Positions 50,701-62,351 of a stretch of DNA of 64,000 nt are shown here, in pieces. The stretch comes from Labia minor. Its lineage: Eukaryota; Arthropoda; Insecta; Dermaptera; Spongiphoridae. Numbering within the stretch: the first letter of the stretch is position 1; each line of letters opens with the position of its first letter. A model generated the notes under the pieces. It had not been told where the DNA came from and searched no databases. It saw only the letters and a list, made by a program, of their open reading frames with translations. The translations under genes were made by a program, and so were the position numbers. Location of the stretch: the NCBI GenBank assembly GCA_963082975.1, contig OY720344.1, forward strand, positions 79,286,053-79,350,052, read 5' to 3'.

Positions 50701-52370
50701 ACTTTAAATAGTTGTTCTGTAAAAGGATATTATTTCTATTAACATTACTTATTTCTATTTACCTAATGGTTTAATTTCAAAATAACTCCTGAGAAATTTT
50801 CTTCAGGGCCTCGGTATTTAATCTGTAGATATTCTAAATCTTCTAATTTGGACAAATCAGATGGCCAGGTTCTTTTACTTGAATGAAACCGGATTTATAA
50901 TTGTCTTAAATTAGAAAAGTTTACTTCGCTTATAGAAGAGCTAAAAATTAAAACTAGAAAGTGCAAATATTTTACAACTTTATACATCAACTCTGCATTT
51001 TGGTCGGGTCCACTCCGAATAGAGGACAATTAAAAAAAAATGTGGGTTTGGAAGAATGACAAACACACGTATTAACAATGCCAGAAGACCGGCTCGTAAA
51101 AAAGTATATAAAGGAATTAAATTTTCCAACTGATTAAGCATTTTCAAGGTATTTTTAAGAATATAGTGGCATAAATATATTTTGAAATTTGTTAATGGTA
51201 ACCTTTTTTCAACAAACACTTTAAATAGTTGTTCTGTAAAAGGATATTATTTCTATTAACATTACTTATTTCAATTTACCTAATGGTGCAATTTCAAAAC
51301 AACTCCTGAGAAATATTGTTCAGTGCCTTGGTATTTAATCTGTAGTTATTCTAAATGTTCTAATTTGGACATTTAAGATGGCCAGGTTCTATTACTTGAA
51401 TGAAACCGGATTTATAATTATATTAAATTAGAAAAGTTTACTTCGCTTATAGAAGACCTAATAATTAAAACTAGAAAGTGGAAATATTTTACAACTTTAG
51501 ACATCAACTCTGCATTTTGTTCGGGTCCTCTCCGAATAGAGGACATTTAACATTACTTATTTAATTTTACCTAATGATTAAGCATTTTCAAGGCATTTTT
51601 AAGAATATCGTGGTTCAAATCTATTTTCAAATTTGTTATTGGTAAGATTTTTTAAACAAACACTTTAAATAGTTGTTCTGTAAAAGGATATTATTTCTAT
51701 TAACATTACTTATTTCAATTTACATAATGGTGCAATTTCAAAACAACTCCTGAGAAATATATTCAGTTTCTCGGAATTTTATTCTGTAGGTATTCTAAAT
51801 GTTATAATTTGGACAAATAAGATGGCCAGGTTCTATTACTTGAATGAAACTGGATTTATAAATGTCTTAAATTAGAAAAGGTTACTTCCCTTATAGAAGA
51901 CCTAGAAATTAACACTAGAAAGTGCAAATATTTTACAACTTTGGACATCAACTCTGCATTTTGGTCGGGTCCAATCCGACTAGAGGACAAGTAAAAAAAA
52001 TGTGGGTTTGGAAGAATGACAAACACACGTATTAAGAATGCCAGAAGACCGGCTCGTAAAAAAGTATATAAAGGAATTAAATTTTCAAACTGATTAACCA
52101 TTTTCAAGGTATTTTTAAGAATATAGTGGCATAAATCTATTTTGAAATTTCTTAATGGTAACCTTTTTTCAACAAACACTTTAAATAGTTGTTCTGTAAA
52201 AGGATATTATTTCTATTAACATTACTTATTTCAATTTACCTAATGGTGCAATTTCAAAATAACTCCTGAGAAATATTGTTCAGTGCCTCGGAATTTAATC
52301 TGTAGGTATTCTAAATGTTCTAATTGGACAAATAAGATGGCCAGGTTCTATTACTTGAATGAAACTGGAT

Positions 52371-55300
52371 TTATAAATGTCTTAAATTAGAAAAGTTTAC
52401 TTCGCTTATAGAAGACCTAGAAATTAACACTAGAAAGTGCAAATATTTTACAACTTTGGACATCAACTCTGCATTTTGGTCGGGTCCAATCCGACTAGAG
52501 GACAAGTAAAAAAAATGTGGGTTTGGAAGAATGACAAACACACGTATTAAGAATGCCAGAAGACCGGCTCGTAAAAAAGTATATAAAGGAATTAAATTTT
52601 CAAACTGATTAACCATTTTCAAGGTATTTTTAAGAATATAGTGGCATAAATCTATTTTGAAATTTGTTAATGGTAACCTTTTTTCAACAAACACTTTAAA
52701 TAGTTGTTCTGTAAAAGGATATTATTTCTATTAACATTACTTATTTCAATTTACCTAATGGTGCAATTTCAAAACAACTCCTGAGAAATATTGTTCAGTG
52801 CCTCGGAAATTTATTCTGTAGGTATTCTAAATGTTATAATTTGGACAAATAAGATGGCCAGGTTCTATTACTTGAATGAAACTGGATTTATAAATGTCTT
52901 AAATTAGAAAAGGTTACTTCGCTTATAGAAGACCTAGAAATTAACACTAGAAAGTGCAAATATTTTACAACTTTATACATCAACTCTGCATTTTGGTCGG
53001 GTCCACTCCGAATAGAGGACAATTAAAAAAAAATGTGGGTTTGGAAGAATGACAAACACACGTATTAACAATGCCAGAAGACCGGCTCGTAAAAAAGTAT
53101 ATAAAGGAATTAAATTTTCAAACTGATTAACCATTTTCAAGGTATTTTTAAGAATATAGTGGCATAAATCTATTTTGAAATTTGTTAATGGTAACCTTTT
53201 TTCAACAAACACTTTAAATAGTTGTTCTGTAAAAGGATATTATTTCTATTAACATTACTTATTTCAATTTACCTAATGGTGCAATTTCAAAACAACTCCT
53301 GAGAAATATTGTTCAGTGCCTCGGAATTTTATTCTGTAGGTATTCTAAATGTTATAATTTGGACAAATAAGATGGCCAGGTTCTATTACTTGAATGAAAC
53401 TGGATTTATAAATGTCTTAAATTAGAAAAGGTTACTTCGCTTATAGAAGACCTAGAAATTAACACTAGAAAGTGCAAATATTTTACAACTTTGGACATCA
53501 ACTCTGCATTTTGGTCGGGTCCAATCCGACTAGAGGACAAGTAAAAAAAATGTGGGTTTGGAAGAATGACAAACACACGTATTAAGAATGCCAGAAGACC
53601 GGCTCGTAAAAAAGTATATAAAGGAATTAAATTTTCAAACTGATTAACCATTTTCAAGGTATTTTTAAGAATATAGTGGCATAAATCTATTTTGAAATTT
53701 GTTAATGGTAACCTTTTTTCAACAAACACTTTAAATAGTTGTTCTGTAAAAGGATATTATTTCTATTAACATTACTTATTTCAATTTACCTAATGGTGCA
53801 ATTTCAAAATAACTCCTGAAAAATTTTCTTAAGGGCCTCGGTATTTAATCTGTAGATATCCTAAATCTTCTAATTTGGACAAATCAGATGGCCAGGTTCT
53901 TTTACTTGAATGAAACCGGATTTATAATTGTCTTAAATTAGAAAAGTTTACTTCGCTTATAGAAGAGCTAAAAATTAAAACTAGAAAGTGCAAATATTTT
54001 ACAACTTTAGACATCAACTCTGCATTTTGGTCGGGTCCACTCCGAATAGAGGACAATTAAAAAAAAATGTGGGTTTGGAAGAATGACAAACACACGTATT
54101 AACAATGCCAGAAGACCGGCTCGTAAAAAACTATATAAAGAAATTAAATTTTCAAACTGATTAAGCATTTTCAAGGCATTTTTAAGAATATCGTTGCATA
54201 AATCTATTTTGAAATTTGTTAATGGTAACCTTTTACAACAAACACTTTAAATAGTTGTTCTGTAAAAGGATATTATTTCTATTAACATTACTTATTTCAA
54301 TTTACCTAATGGTGCAATTTCAAAATAACTCCTGAGAAATTTTCTTCAGGGCCTCGGTATTTAATCTGTAGATATTCTAAATCTTCTAATTTGGACAAAT
54401 CAGATGGCTAGGTTCTTTTACTTGAATGAAACCGGATTTATAATTGTCTTAAATTAGAAAAGTTTACTTCGCTTATAGAAGAGCTAAAAATTAAAACTAG
54501 AAAGTGCAAATATTTTACAACTTTATACATCAACTCTGCATTTTGGTCGGGTCCACTCCGAATAGAGGACAATTAAAAAAAAATGTGGGTTTGGAAGAAT
54601 GACAAATTTGTTAATGGTAACCTTTTTTTCAACAAACACTTTAAATAGTTGTTCTTCAAAAGGATATTATTTCTATTAACATTACTTATTTAAATTTACC
54701 TAATGGTGCAATTTCAAAACAACTCCTGAGAAATATTGTTCAGTGCCTCGGAATTTAATCTGTAGGTATTCTAAATGTTCTAATTGGACAAATAAGATGG
54801 CCAGGTTCTATTACTTGAATGAAACCGGATTTATAATTATATTAAATTAGAAAAGTTTACTTCGCTTATAGAAGACCTAATAATTAAAACTAGAAAGTGG
54901 AAATATTTTACAACTTTAGACATCAACTCTGCATTTTGTTCGGGTCCTCTCCGAATAGAGGACATTTAACATTACTTATTTAATTTTACCTAATGATTAA
55001 GCATTTTCAAGGCATTTTTAAGAATATCGTGGTTCAAATCTATTTTCAAATTTGTTATTGGTAAGATTTTTTAAACAAACACTTTAAATAGTTGTTCTGT
55101 AAAAGGATATTATTTCTATTAACATTACTTATTTCAATTTACATAATGGTGCAATTTCAAAACAACTCCTGAGAAATATATTCAGTTTCTCGGAATTTTA
55201 TTCTGTAGGTATTCTAAATGTTATAATTTGGACAAATAAGATGGCCAGGTTCTATTACTTGAATGAAACTGGATTTATAAATGTCTTAAATTAGAAAAGG

Positions 55301-58300
55301 TTACTTCCCTTATAGAAGACCTAGAAATTAACACTAGAAAGTGCAAATATTTTACAACTTTGGACATCAACTCTGCATTTTGGTCGGGTCCAATCCGACT
55401 AGAGGACAAGTAAAAAAAATGTGGGTTTGGAAGAATGACAAACAGGAATTAAATTTTCAAACTGATTAACCATTTTCAAGGTATTTTTAAGAATATAGTG
55501 GCATAAATCTATTTTGAAATTTCTTAATGGTAACCTTTTTTCAACAAACACTTTAAATAGTTGTTCTGTAAAAGGATATTATTTCTATTAACATTACTTA
55601 TTTCAATTTACCTAATGGTGCAATTTCAAAATAACTCCTGAGAAATATTGTTCAGTTCCTCGGAATTTAATCTGTAGGTATTCTAAATGTTCTAATTGGA
55701 CAAATAAGATGGCCAGGTTCTATTACTTGAATGAAACTGGATTTATAAATGTCTTAAATTAGAAAAGTTTACTTCGCTTATAGAAGACCTAGAAATTAAC
55801 ACTAGAAAGTGCAAATATTTTACAACTTTGGACATCAACTCTGCATTTTGGTCGGGTCCAATCCGACTAGAGGACAAGTAAAAAAAATGTGGGTTTGGAA
55901 GAATGACAAACACACGTATTAAGAATGCCAGAAGACCGGCTCGTAAAAAAGTATATAAAGGAATTAAATTTTCAAACTGATTAACCATTTTCAAGGTATT
56001 TTTAAGAATATAGTGGCATAAATCTATTTTGAAATTTGTTAATGGTAACCTTTTTTCAACAAACACTTTAAATAGTTGTTCTGTAAAAGGATATTATTTC
56101 TATTAACATTACTTATTTCAATTTACCTAATGGTGCAATTTCAAAACAACTCCTGAGAAATATTGTTCAGTGCCTCGGAAATTTATTCTGTAGGTATTCT
56201 AAATGTTATAATTTGGACAAATAAGATGGCCAGGTTCTATTACTTGAATGAAACTGGATTTATAAATGTCTTAAATTAGAAAAGGTTACTTCGCTTATAG
56301 AAGACCTAGAAATTAACACTAGAAAGTGCAAATATTTTACAACTTTATACATCAACTCTGCATTTTGGTCGGGTCCACTCCGAATAGAGGACAATTAAAA
56401 AAAAATGTGGGTTTGGAAGAATGACAAACACACGTATTAACAATGCCAGAAGACCGGCTCGTAAAAAAGTATATAAAGGAATTAAATTTTCCAACTGATT
56501 AAGCATTTTCAAGGTATTTTTAAGAATATAGTGGCATAAATCTATTTTGAAATTTGTTAATGGTAACCTTTTTTCAACAAACACTTTAAATAGTTGTTCT
56601 GTAAAAGGATATTATTTCTATTAACATTACTTATTTCAATTTACCTAATGGTGCAATTTCAAAACAACTCCTGAGAAATATTGTTCAGTGCCTCGGAATT
56701 TAATCTGTAGGTATTCTAAATGTTCTAATTGGACAAATAATATGGCCAGGTTCTATTACTTGAATGAAACTGGATTTATAAATGTCTTAAATTAGAAAAG
56801 TTTACTTCGCTTATAGAAGACCTAGAAATTAACACTAGAAAGTACAAATATTTTACAACTTTGGACATCAACTCTGCATTTTGGTCGGGTCCAATCCGAC
56901 TAGAGGACAAGTAAAAAAAATGTGGGTTTGGAAGAATGACAAACACACGTATTAAGAATGCCAGAAGACCGGCTCGTAAAAAAGTATATAAAGGAATTAA
57001 ATTTTCAAACTGATTAACCATTTTCAAGGTATTTTTAAGAATATAGTGGCATAAATCTATTTTGAAATTTGTTAATGGTAACCTTTTTTCAACAAACACT
57101 TTAAATAGTTGTTCTGTAAAAGGATATTATTTCTATTAACATTACTTATTTCAATTTACCTAATGGTGCAATTTCAAAACAACTCCTGAGAAATATTGTT
57201 CAGTGCCTCGGAATTTTATTCTGTAGGTATTCTAAATGTTATAATTTGGACAAATAAGATGGCCAGGTTCTATTACTTGAATGAAACTGGATTTATAAAT
57301 GTCTTAAATTAGAAAAGGTTACTTCGCTTATAGAAGACCTAGAAATTAACACTAGAAAGTGCAAATATTTTACAACTTTGGACATCAACTCTGCATTTTG
57401 GTCGGGTCCAATCCGACTAGAGGACAAGTAAAAAAAATGTGGGTTTGGAAGAATGACAAACACACGTATTAAGAATGCCAGAAGACCGGCTCGTAAAAAA
57501 GTATATAAAGGAATTAAATTTTCAAACTGATTAACCATTTTCAAGGTATTTTTAAGAATATAGTGGCATAAATCTATTTTGAAATTTGTTAATGGTAACC
57601 TTTTTTCAACAAACACTTTAAATAGTTGTTCTGTAAAAGGATATTATTTCTATTAACATTACTTATTTCAATTTACCTAATGGTGCAATTTCAAAATAAC
57701 TCCTGAAAAATTTTCTTAAGGGCCTCGGTATTTAATCTGTAGATATCCTAAATCTTCTAATTTGGACAAATCAGATGGCCAGGTTCTTTTACTTGAATGA
57801 AACCGGATTTATAATTGTCTTAAATTAGAAAAGTTTACTTCGCTTATAGAAGAGCTAAAAATTAAAACTAGAAAGTGCAAATATTTTACAACTTTAGACA
57901 TCAACTCTGCATTTTGGTCGGGTCCACTCCGAATAGAGGACAATTAAAAAAAAATGTGGGTTTGGAAGAATGACAAACACACGTATTAACAATGCCAGAA
58001 GACCGGCTCGTAAAAAACTATATAAAGAAATTAAATTTTCAAACTGATTAAGCATTTTCAAGGCATTTTTAAGAATATCGTTGCATAAATCTATTTTGAA
58101 ATTTGTTAATGGTAACCTTTTACAACAAACACTTTAAATAGTTGTTCTGTAAAAGGATATTATTTCTATTAACATTACTTATTTCAATTTACCTAATGGT
58201 GCAATTTCAAAATAACTCCTGAGAAATTTTCTTCAGGGCCTCGGTATTTAATCTGTAGATATTCTAAATCTTCTAATTTGGACAAATCAGATGGCTAGGT

Positions 58301-58560
58301 TCTTTTACTTGAATGAAACCGGATTTATAATTGTCTTAAATTAGAAAAGTTTACTTCGCTTATAGAAGAGCTAAAAATTAAAACTAGAAAGTGCAAATAT
58401 TTTACAACTTTATACATCAACTCTGCATTTTGGTCGGGTCCACTCCGAATAGAGGACAATTAAAAAAAAATGTGGGTTTGGAAGAATGACAAATTTGTTA
58501 ATGGTAACCTTTTTTTCAACAAACACTTTAAATAGTTGTTCTTCAAAAGGATATTATTTC
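52371..58560. repeat. 3.4 to 3.9 kb higher-order duplication
   Basis: Units at 52371 and 52973 recur at 55743 and 56345 (offset 3372). Units at 53406 and the short deletion unit at 54601 recur at 57293 and 58488 (offset 3887). The deletion junction GAATGACAAATTTGTTAATG is identical at both sites, so the second is a copy. Other short units (AATGACAAACAGGAATTAAA at 55433) occur only once. Confidence 0.75.
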
Positions 58561-61158
58561 TATTAACATTACTTATTTAAATTTACCTAATGGTGCAATT
58601 TCAAAACAACTCCTGAGAAATATTGTTCAGTGCCTCGGAATTTAATCTGTAGGTATTCTAAATGTTCTAATTGGACAAATAAGATGGCCAGGTTCTATTA
58701 CTTGAATGAAACTGGATTTATAAATGTCTTAAATTAGAAAAGTTTACTTCGCTTATAGAAGACCTAGAAATTAACACTAGAAAGTGCAAATATTTTACAA
58801 CTTTGGACATCAACTCTGCATTTTGGTCGGGTCCAATCCGACTAGAGGACAAGTAAAAAAAATGTGGGTTTGGAAGAATGACAAACACACGTATTAAGAA
58901 TGCCAGAAGACCGGCTCGTAAAAAAGTATATAAAGGAATTAAATTTTCAAACTGATTAAGCATTTTCAAGGTATTTTTAAGAATATAGTGGCATAAATCT
59001 ATTTTGAAATTTGTTAATGGTAACCTTTTTTCAACAAACACTTTAAATAGTTGTTCTGTAAAAGGATATTATTTCTATTAACATTACTTATTTCAATTTA
59101 CCTAATGGTGCAATTTCAAAACAACTCCTGAGAAATATATTCAGTGCCTCGGAATTTTATTCTGTAGGTATTCTAAATGTTATAATTTGGACAAATAAGA
59201 TGGCCAGGTTCTATTACTTGAATGAAACTGGATTTATAAATGTCTTAAATTAGAAAAGTTTACTTCGCTTATAGAAGACCTAGAAATTAACACTAGAAAG
59301 TGCAAATATTTTACAACTTTGGACATCAACTCTGCATTTTGGTCGGGTCCAATCCGACTAGAGGACAAGTAAAAAAAATGTGGGTTTGGAAGAATGACAA
59401 ACACACGTATTAACAATGCCAGAAGACCGGCTCGTAAAAAACTATATAAAGGAATTAAATTTTCAAACTGATTAAGCATTTTCAAGGTATTTTTAAGAAT
59501 ATAGTGGCATAAATCTATTTTGAAATTTGTTAATGGTAACCTTTTTTCAACAAACACTTTAAATAGTTGTTCTGTAAAAGGATATTATTTCTATTAACAT
59601 TACTTATTTCAATTTACCTAATGGTGCAATTTCAAAACAACTCCTGAGAAATATTGTTCAGGGCCTCGGTATTTAATCTGTAGATATCCTAAATCTTCTA
59701 ATTTGGACAAATCAGATGGCCAGGTTCTTTTACTTGAATGAAACCGGATTTATAATTCTCTTAAATTAGAAAAGTTTACTTCGCTTATAGAAGAGCTAAA
59801 AATTAAAACTAGAAAGTGCAAATTTTTTACAACTTTAGACATCAACTCTGCATTTTGGTCGGGTCCACTCCGAATAGAGAACAATTAAAAAAAAATGTGG
59901 GTTTGGAAGAATGACAAACACACGTATTAACAATGCCAGAAGACCGGCTCGTAAAAAACTATATAAAGGAATTAAATTTTCAAACTGATTAAGCATTTTC
60001 AAGGCATTTTTAAGAATATCGTTGCATAAATCTATTTTGAAATTTGTTAATGGTAACCTTTTTTCAACAAACACTTTAAATAGTTGTTCTGTAAAAGGAT
60101 ATTATTTCTATTAACATTACTTATTTAAATTTACCTAATGGTGCAATTTCAAAATAACTCCTGAGAAATTTTCTTCAGGGCCTCGGTATTTAATCTGTAG
60201 ATATTCTAAATCTTCTAATTTGGACAAATCAGATGGCCAGGTTCTTTTACTTGAATGAAACCGGATTTATAATTGTCTTAAATTAGAAAAGTTTACTTCG
60301 CTTATAGAAGAGCTAAAAATTAAAACTAGAAAGTGCAAATATTTTACAACTTTATACATCAACTCTGCATTTTGGTCGGGTCCACTCCGAATAGAGGACA
60401 AGTAAAAAAAATGTGGGTTTGGAAGAATGACAAACACACGTATTAAGAATGCCAGAAGACCGGCTCGTAAAAAAGTATATAAAGGAATTAAATTTTCAAA
60501 CTGATTAACCATTTTCAAGGTATTTTTAAGAATATAGTGGCATAAATCTATTTTGAAATTTGTTAATGGTAACCTTTTTTCAACAAACACTTTAAATAGT
60601 TGTTCTGTAAAAGGATATTATTTCTATTAACATTACTTATTTCAATTTACCTAATGGTGCAATTTCAAAATAACTCCTGAGAAATATTGTTCAGTGCCTC
60701 GGAATTTAATCTGTAGGTATTCTAAATCTTCTAATTTGGACAAATCAGTTGGCCAGGTTCTTTTACTTGAATGAAACCGGATTTATAATTGTCTTAAATT
60801 AGAAAAGTTTACTTCGCTTATAGAAGAGCTAAAAAAAAAAACTAGAAAGTGCAAATATTTTACAACTTTAGACATCAACTCTGCATTTTGGTCGGGTCCA
60901 CTCCGAATAGAGGACAATTAAAAAAAAAAAGCGGTGCGTGTACTTATGTACGCGCGTGAGAAGTTATACTGCTTTGGCATCATTAAAAAAATAGTTTTTA
61001 ATTGCATGCAAATAATTAATTACAATAAAATAATAGAAGGATTGGAAAAGGATAATCAACAAAGTTCAGTTTAAATTTGAAAAATTAAATAAATAAATAT
61101 TTATTTTCTTACATTAAGTCTAACATAAATTGTCTTATTATTCGAATTGTATTTTTAA

Positions 61159-61912
61159 TTAAATGATGTCCACTTCCATAGTATCTTCCCGCAATGTCTG
61201 AATCGGAACTTGAGTTATCAGTGGCTTATGATAACTAAAATATGATACGAAAAGTTTTGTCTTAACAGCGTTGAGATATCGTACAAATACAGCATCTATG
61301 GTAGTGCCATGTCGTGTTGTCGAAATCAGAGGATTATTATTCATGGCTAAATTCAAGTCATTTTGGAGGAAATCAATAAGTGGACGAGCATCTTCACGGG
61401 AAAAATTGACGTTGAAGTCTCCACTTAAAATTATCGGTAACTTGTCTTCTCCTCTACCAAGATATTTTATCTCCAGCTGTTGTATATGGCCATAATATTC
61501 TTTTCAGGAAATGAATGATGTCGTCCATTTTTTGATTTGGAGTAATGTAAATTACCATCAATACAATTTTGTTGCCATCTTCCATTTTGCATTCAGCTGC
61601 ACAAGCCTCACTAACTGATGTCACTGTTGAGCTTGCCAATTCCGCCTGTCTTACAGTCATATCAATGTTTGGAGTAATGATATTGGTAGTCTCGTGCATA
61701 TTCTGATAAATCGCAACTCCTCCAGCTCGAACATTTGATCGCTTATATTGTATTATGCAATTGAAATTTGGTATACTAATCGACTCTTCATTGGCTAACC
61801 AGGTTTCATTTAAAAGTAAAACATTCGATTTTTGCATAATTGGATCAATGAGATCAATGGAATGAGCACGGAGACTTTGACAATTAAAAGTATATATTGC
61901 CAATGTTGACAT
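61159..61912 (-). pseudogene. endonuclease/exonuclease/phosphatase (EEP) domain gene of the mobile element, one frameshift
   Basis: The - strand reads YTFNCQSLRAHSIDL, LLLNETWLANEESISIPNF, RAGGVAIYQNM and VLMVIYITPNQKMDDIIHFL (61912-61454). After a frameshift near 61470 it continues with LPIILSGDFNVNFSRED and ISTTRHGTTIDAVFVRYL to a stop at 61159. NETW, the SGDFN motif and the TTRHGTTIDAVF tail are hallmark EEP-fold catalytic regions. Homologues of this style are, to my knowledge, found with PIF1-helicase Helentrons, and EEP endonucleases also occur in non-LTR elements. Total length is near 250 codons, close to a complete domain. The nearby (TCTA)n tract (61912-61930) may mark a replication-slippage zone. 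One frameshift makes it inactive as read, unless it is a sequencing error. Confidence 0.85.
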
Positions 61913-61950
61913 CTATCTATCTATCTATTTATTTGGTTGGTATTAGATTG

Positions 61951-61953
<3 letters not shown>

Positions 61954-61989
<36 letters not shown>
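61954..61989. repeat. (AT)n microsatellite
   Basis: A run of about 18 AT dinucleotides inside the Helentron-like insertion, upstream of the endonuclease reading frame on the - strand. Confidence 0.95.
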
Positions 61990-61990
<1 letters not shown>

Positions 61991-62146
61991 TCTTGGAATT
62001 ATTATAATTTTCTACACACCTTAGATTAGATATGACATCAAGAATTCAACAAGATTCTTCATATTTTGTGTTTAATTAAAAAATTGTTAATAATCTATCC
62101 ATGGGATGGCATATATGGTTAAAATAAGATAATAATGTTGGGGATT

Positions 62147-62238
62147 CGTCATAGCCTAGTGGGTAGAGCGCTCGCTTGCTTTGAGCGCTATGACGTAGTC
62201 GAAGAGAGACATGGTAGGTTCGAATCCTACTTCAGGCA
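62147..62238 (+). ncRNA. tRNA-like sequence with intact RNA polymerase III boxes
   Basis: Box A TAGCCTAGTGGG (62152-62163) and box B GGTTCGAATCC (62217-62227) both match the consensus. A perfect T-arm, GTAGG-TTCGAAT-CCTAC, encloses box B. The centre is not tRNA-like: CGTCATAGC (62147-62155) pairs perfectly with GCTATGACG (62187-62195), and GCGCTC pairs with GAGCGC inside it. No 7 bp acceptor stem closes and the boxes are further apart than in a plain tRNA. It may be a tRNA-derived SINE head or a small pol III-type transcript carried by the element. Confidence 0.55.
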
Positions 62239-62351
62239 AATAAAAATTTATTTTTCTGGAAAAACAAAAAAACTGTTAATTTTTCGTGTCACACATCTTA
62301 AAATTTCACTCCCCATCAATTTTCCATAACGCGCCTAAAGAAGTATAACTT

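Larger units (their letters stand above)
29133..60928. repeat. main satellite array, about 63 units of about 517 bp, two subtypes
   Basis: The box TCAACTCTGCATTTTGGTCG recurs every 515-519 bp through the block. Subtype A has CCAATCCGACTAGAGGACAA, AAGAATGCC and GGATTTATAAATGTC. Subtype B has CCACTCCGAATAGAGGACAA, AACAATGCC and GGATTTATAATTGTC. Each + strand unit has a Gypsy reverse transcriptase piece (SLIEDLEINTRKC then TLDINSAFWSGPIRLEDK). On the - strand it has a leucine-rich stretch (SKLEHLEYLQIKY, then after a frameshift VEKRLPLTNFKIDLC and NQFENLIPLYTFLRAG). Most subtype A units keep a 107-codon - strand open frame. It is copied with the unit and shows no start context or domain suggesting a functional gene. 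Neighbouring units are often near-identical, showing recent homogenisation. Confidence 0.95.
60930..62351 (-). mobile_element. Helentron-like insertion in a satellite unit
   Basis: The satellite word GGACAATTAAAAAAAAATGTGGG is broken inside its A-run: it stops at about 60930 and resumes with AAAAAATGTGGGTTTGG at 62352. Near both insert ends lies an 11 bp inverted repeat: GAAGTTATACT at 60961-60971 and AGTATAACTTC at 62341-62351. A palindrome GCGTGTAC-TTAT-GTACGCGC (60935-60954) lies at what is the 3' end of the - strand element. Subterminal inverted repeats, a 3' hairpin, insertion in a T-run and a carried endonuclease gene match what is known of Helentrons. The helicase/Rep gene is missing, so this is a deletion derivative. 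Confidence 0.75.

Noticed and set aside
29133-60928. Dozens of 60-107 codon - strand frames as a tandem gene family
   Set aside because: They recur with the satellite period, lack upstream or start conservation beyond the unit, and are broken by a frameshift and stop relative to the longer LRR-like reading. Copying of a repeat explains them.
18867-60928. CRISPR-like array
   Set aside because: Repeats are regular, but the units are about 440-517 bp and contiguous, with no short-repeat and unique-spacer pattern. The context is a eukaryotic genome.
18867-60928. Whole array as an assembly artefact
   Set aside because: Not proven, but units differ by many scattered and nested variants, with two independent insertions inside. 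That looks like real satellite evolution. Exact copy number and the largest duplications still depend on long reads.
62147-62238. Functional tRNA gene
   Set aside because: No acceptor stem closes, box spacing is too long, and the middle folds differently. It is kept only as tRNA-like.
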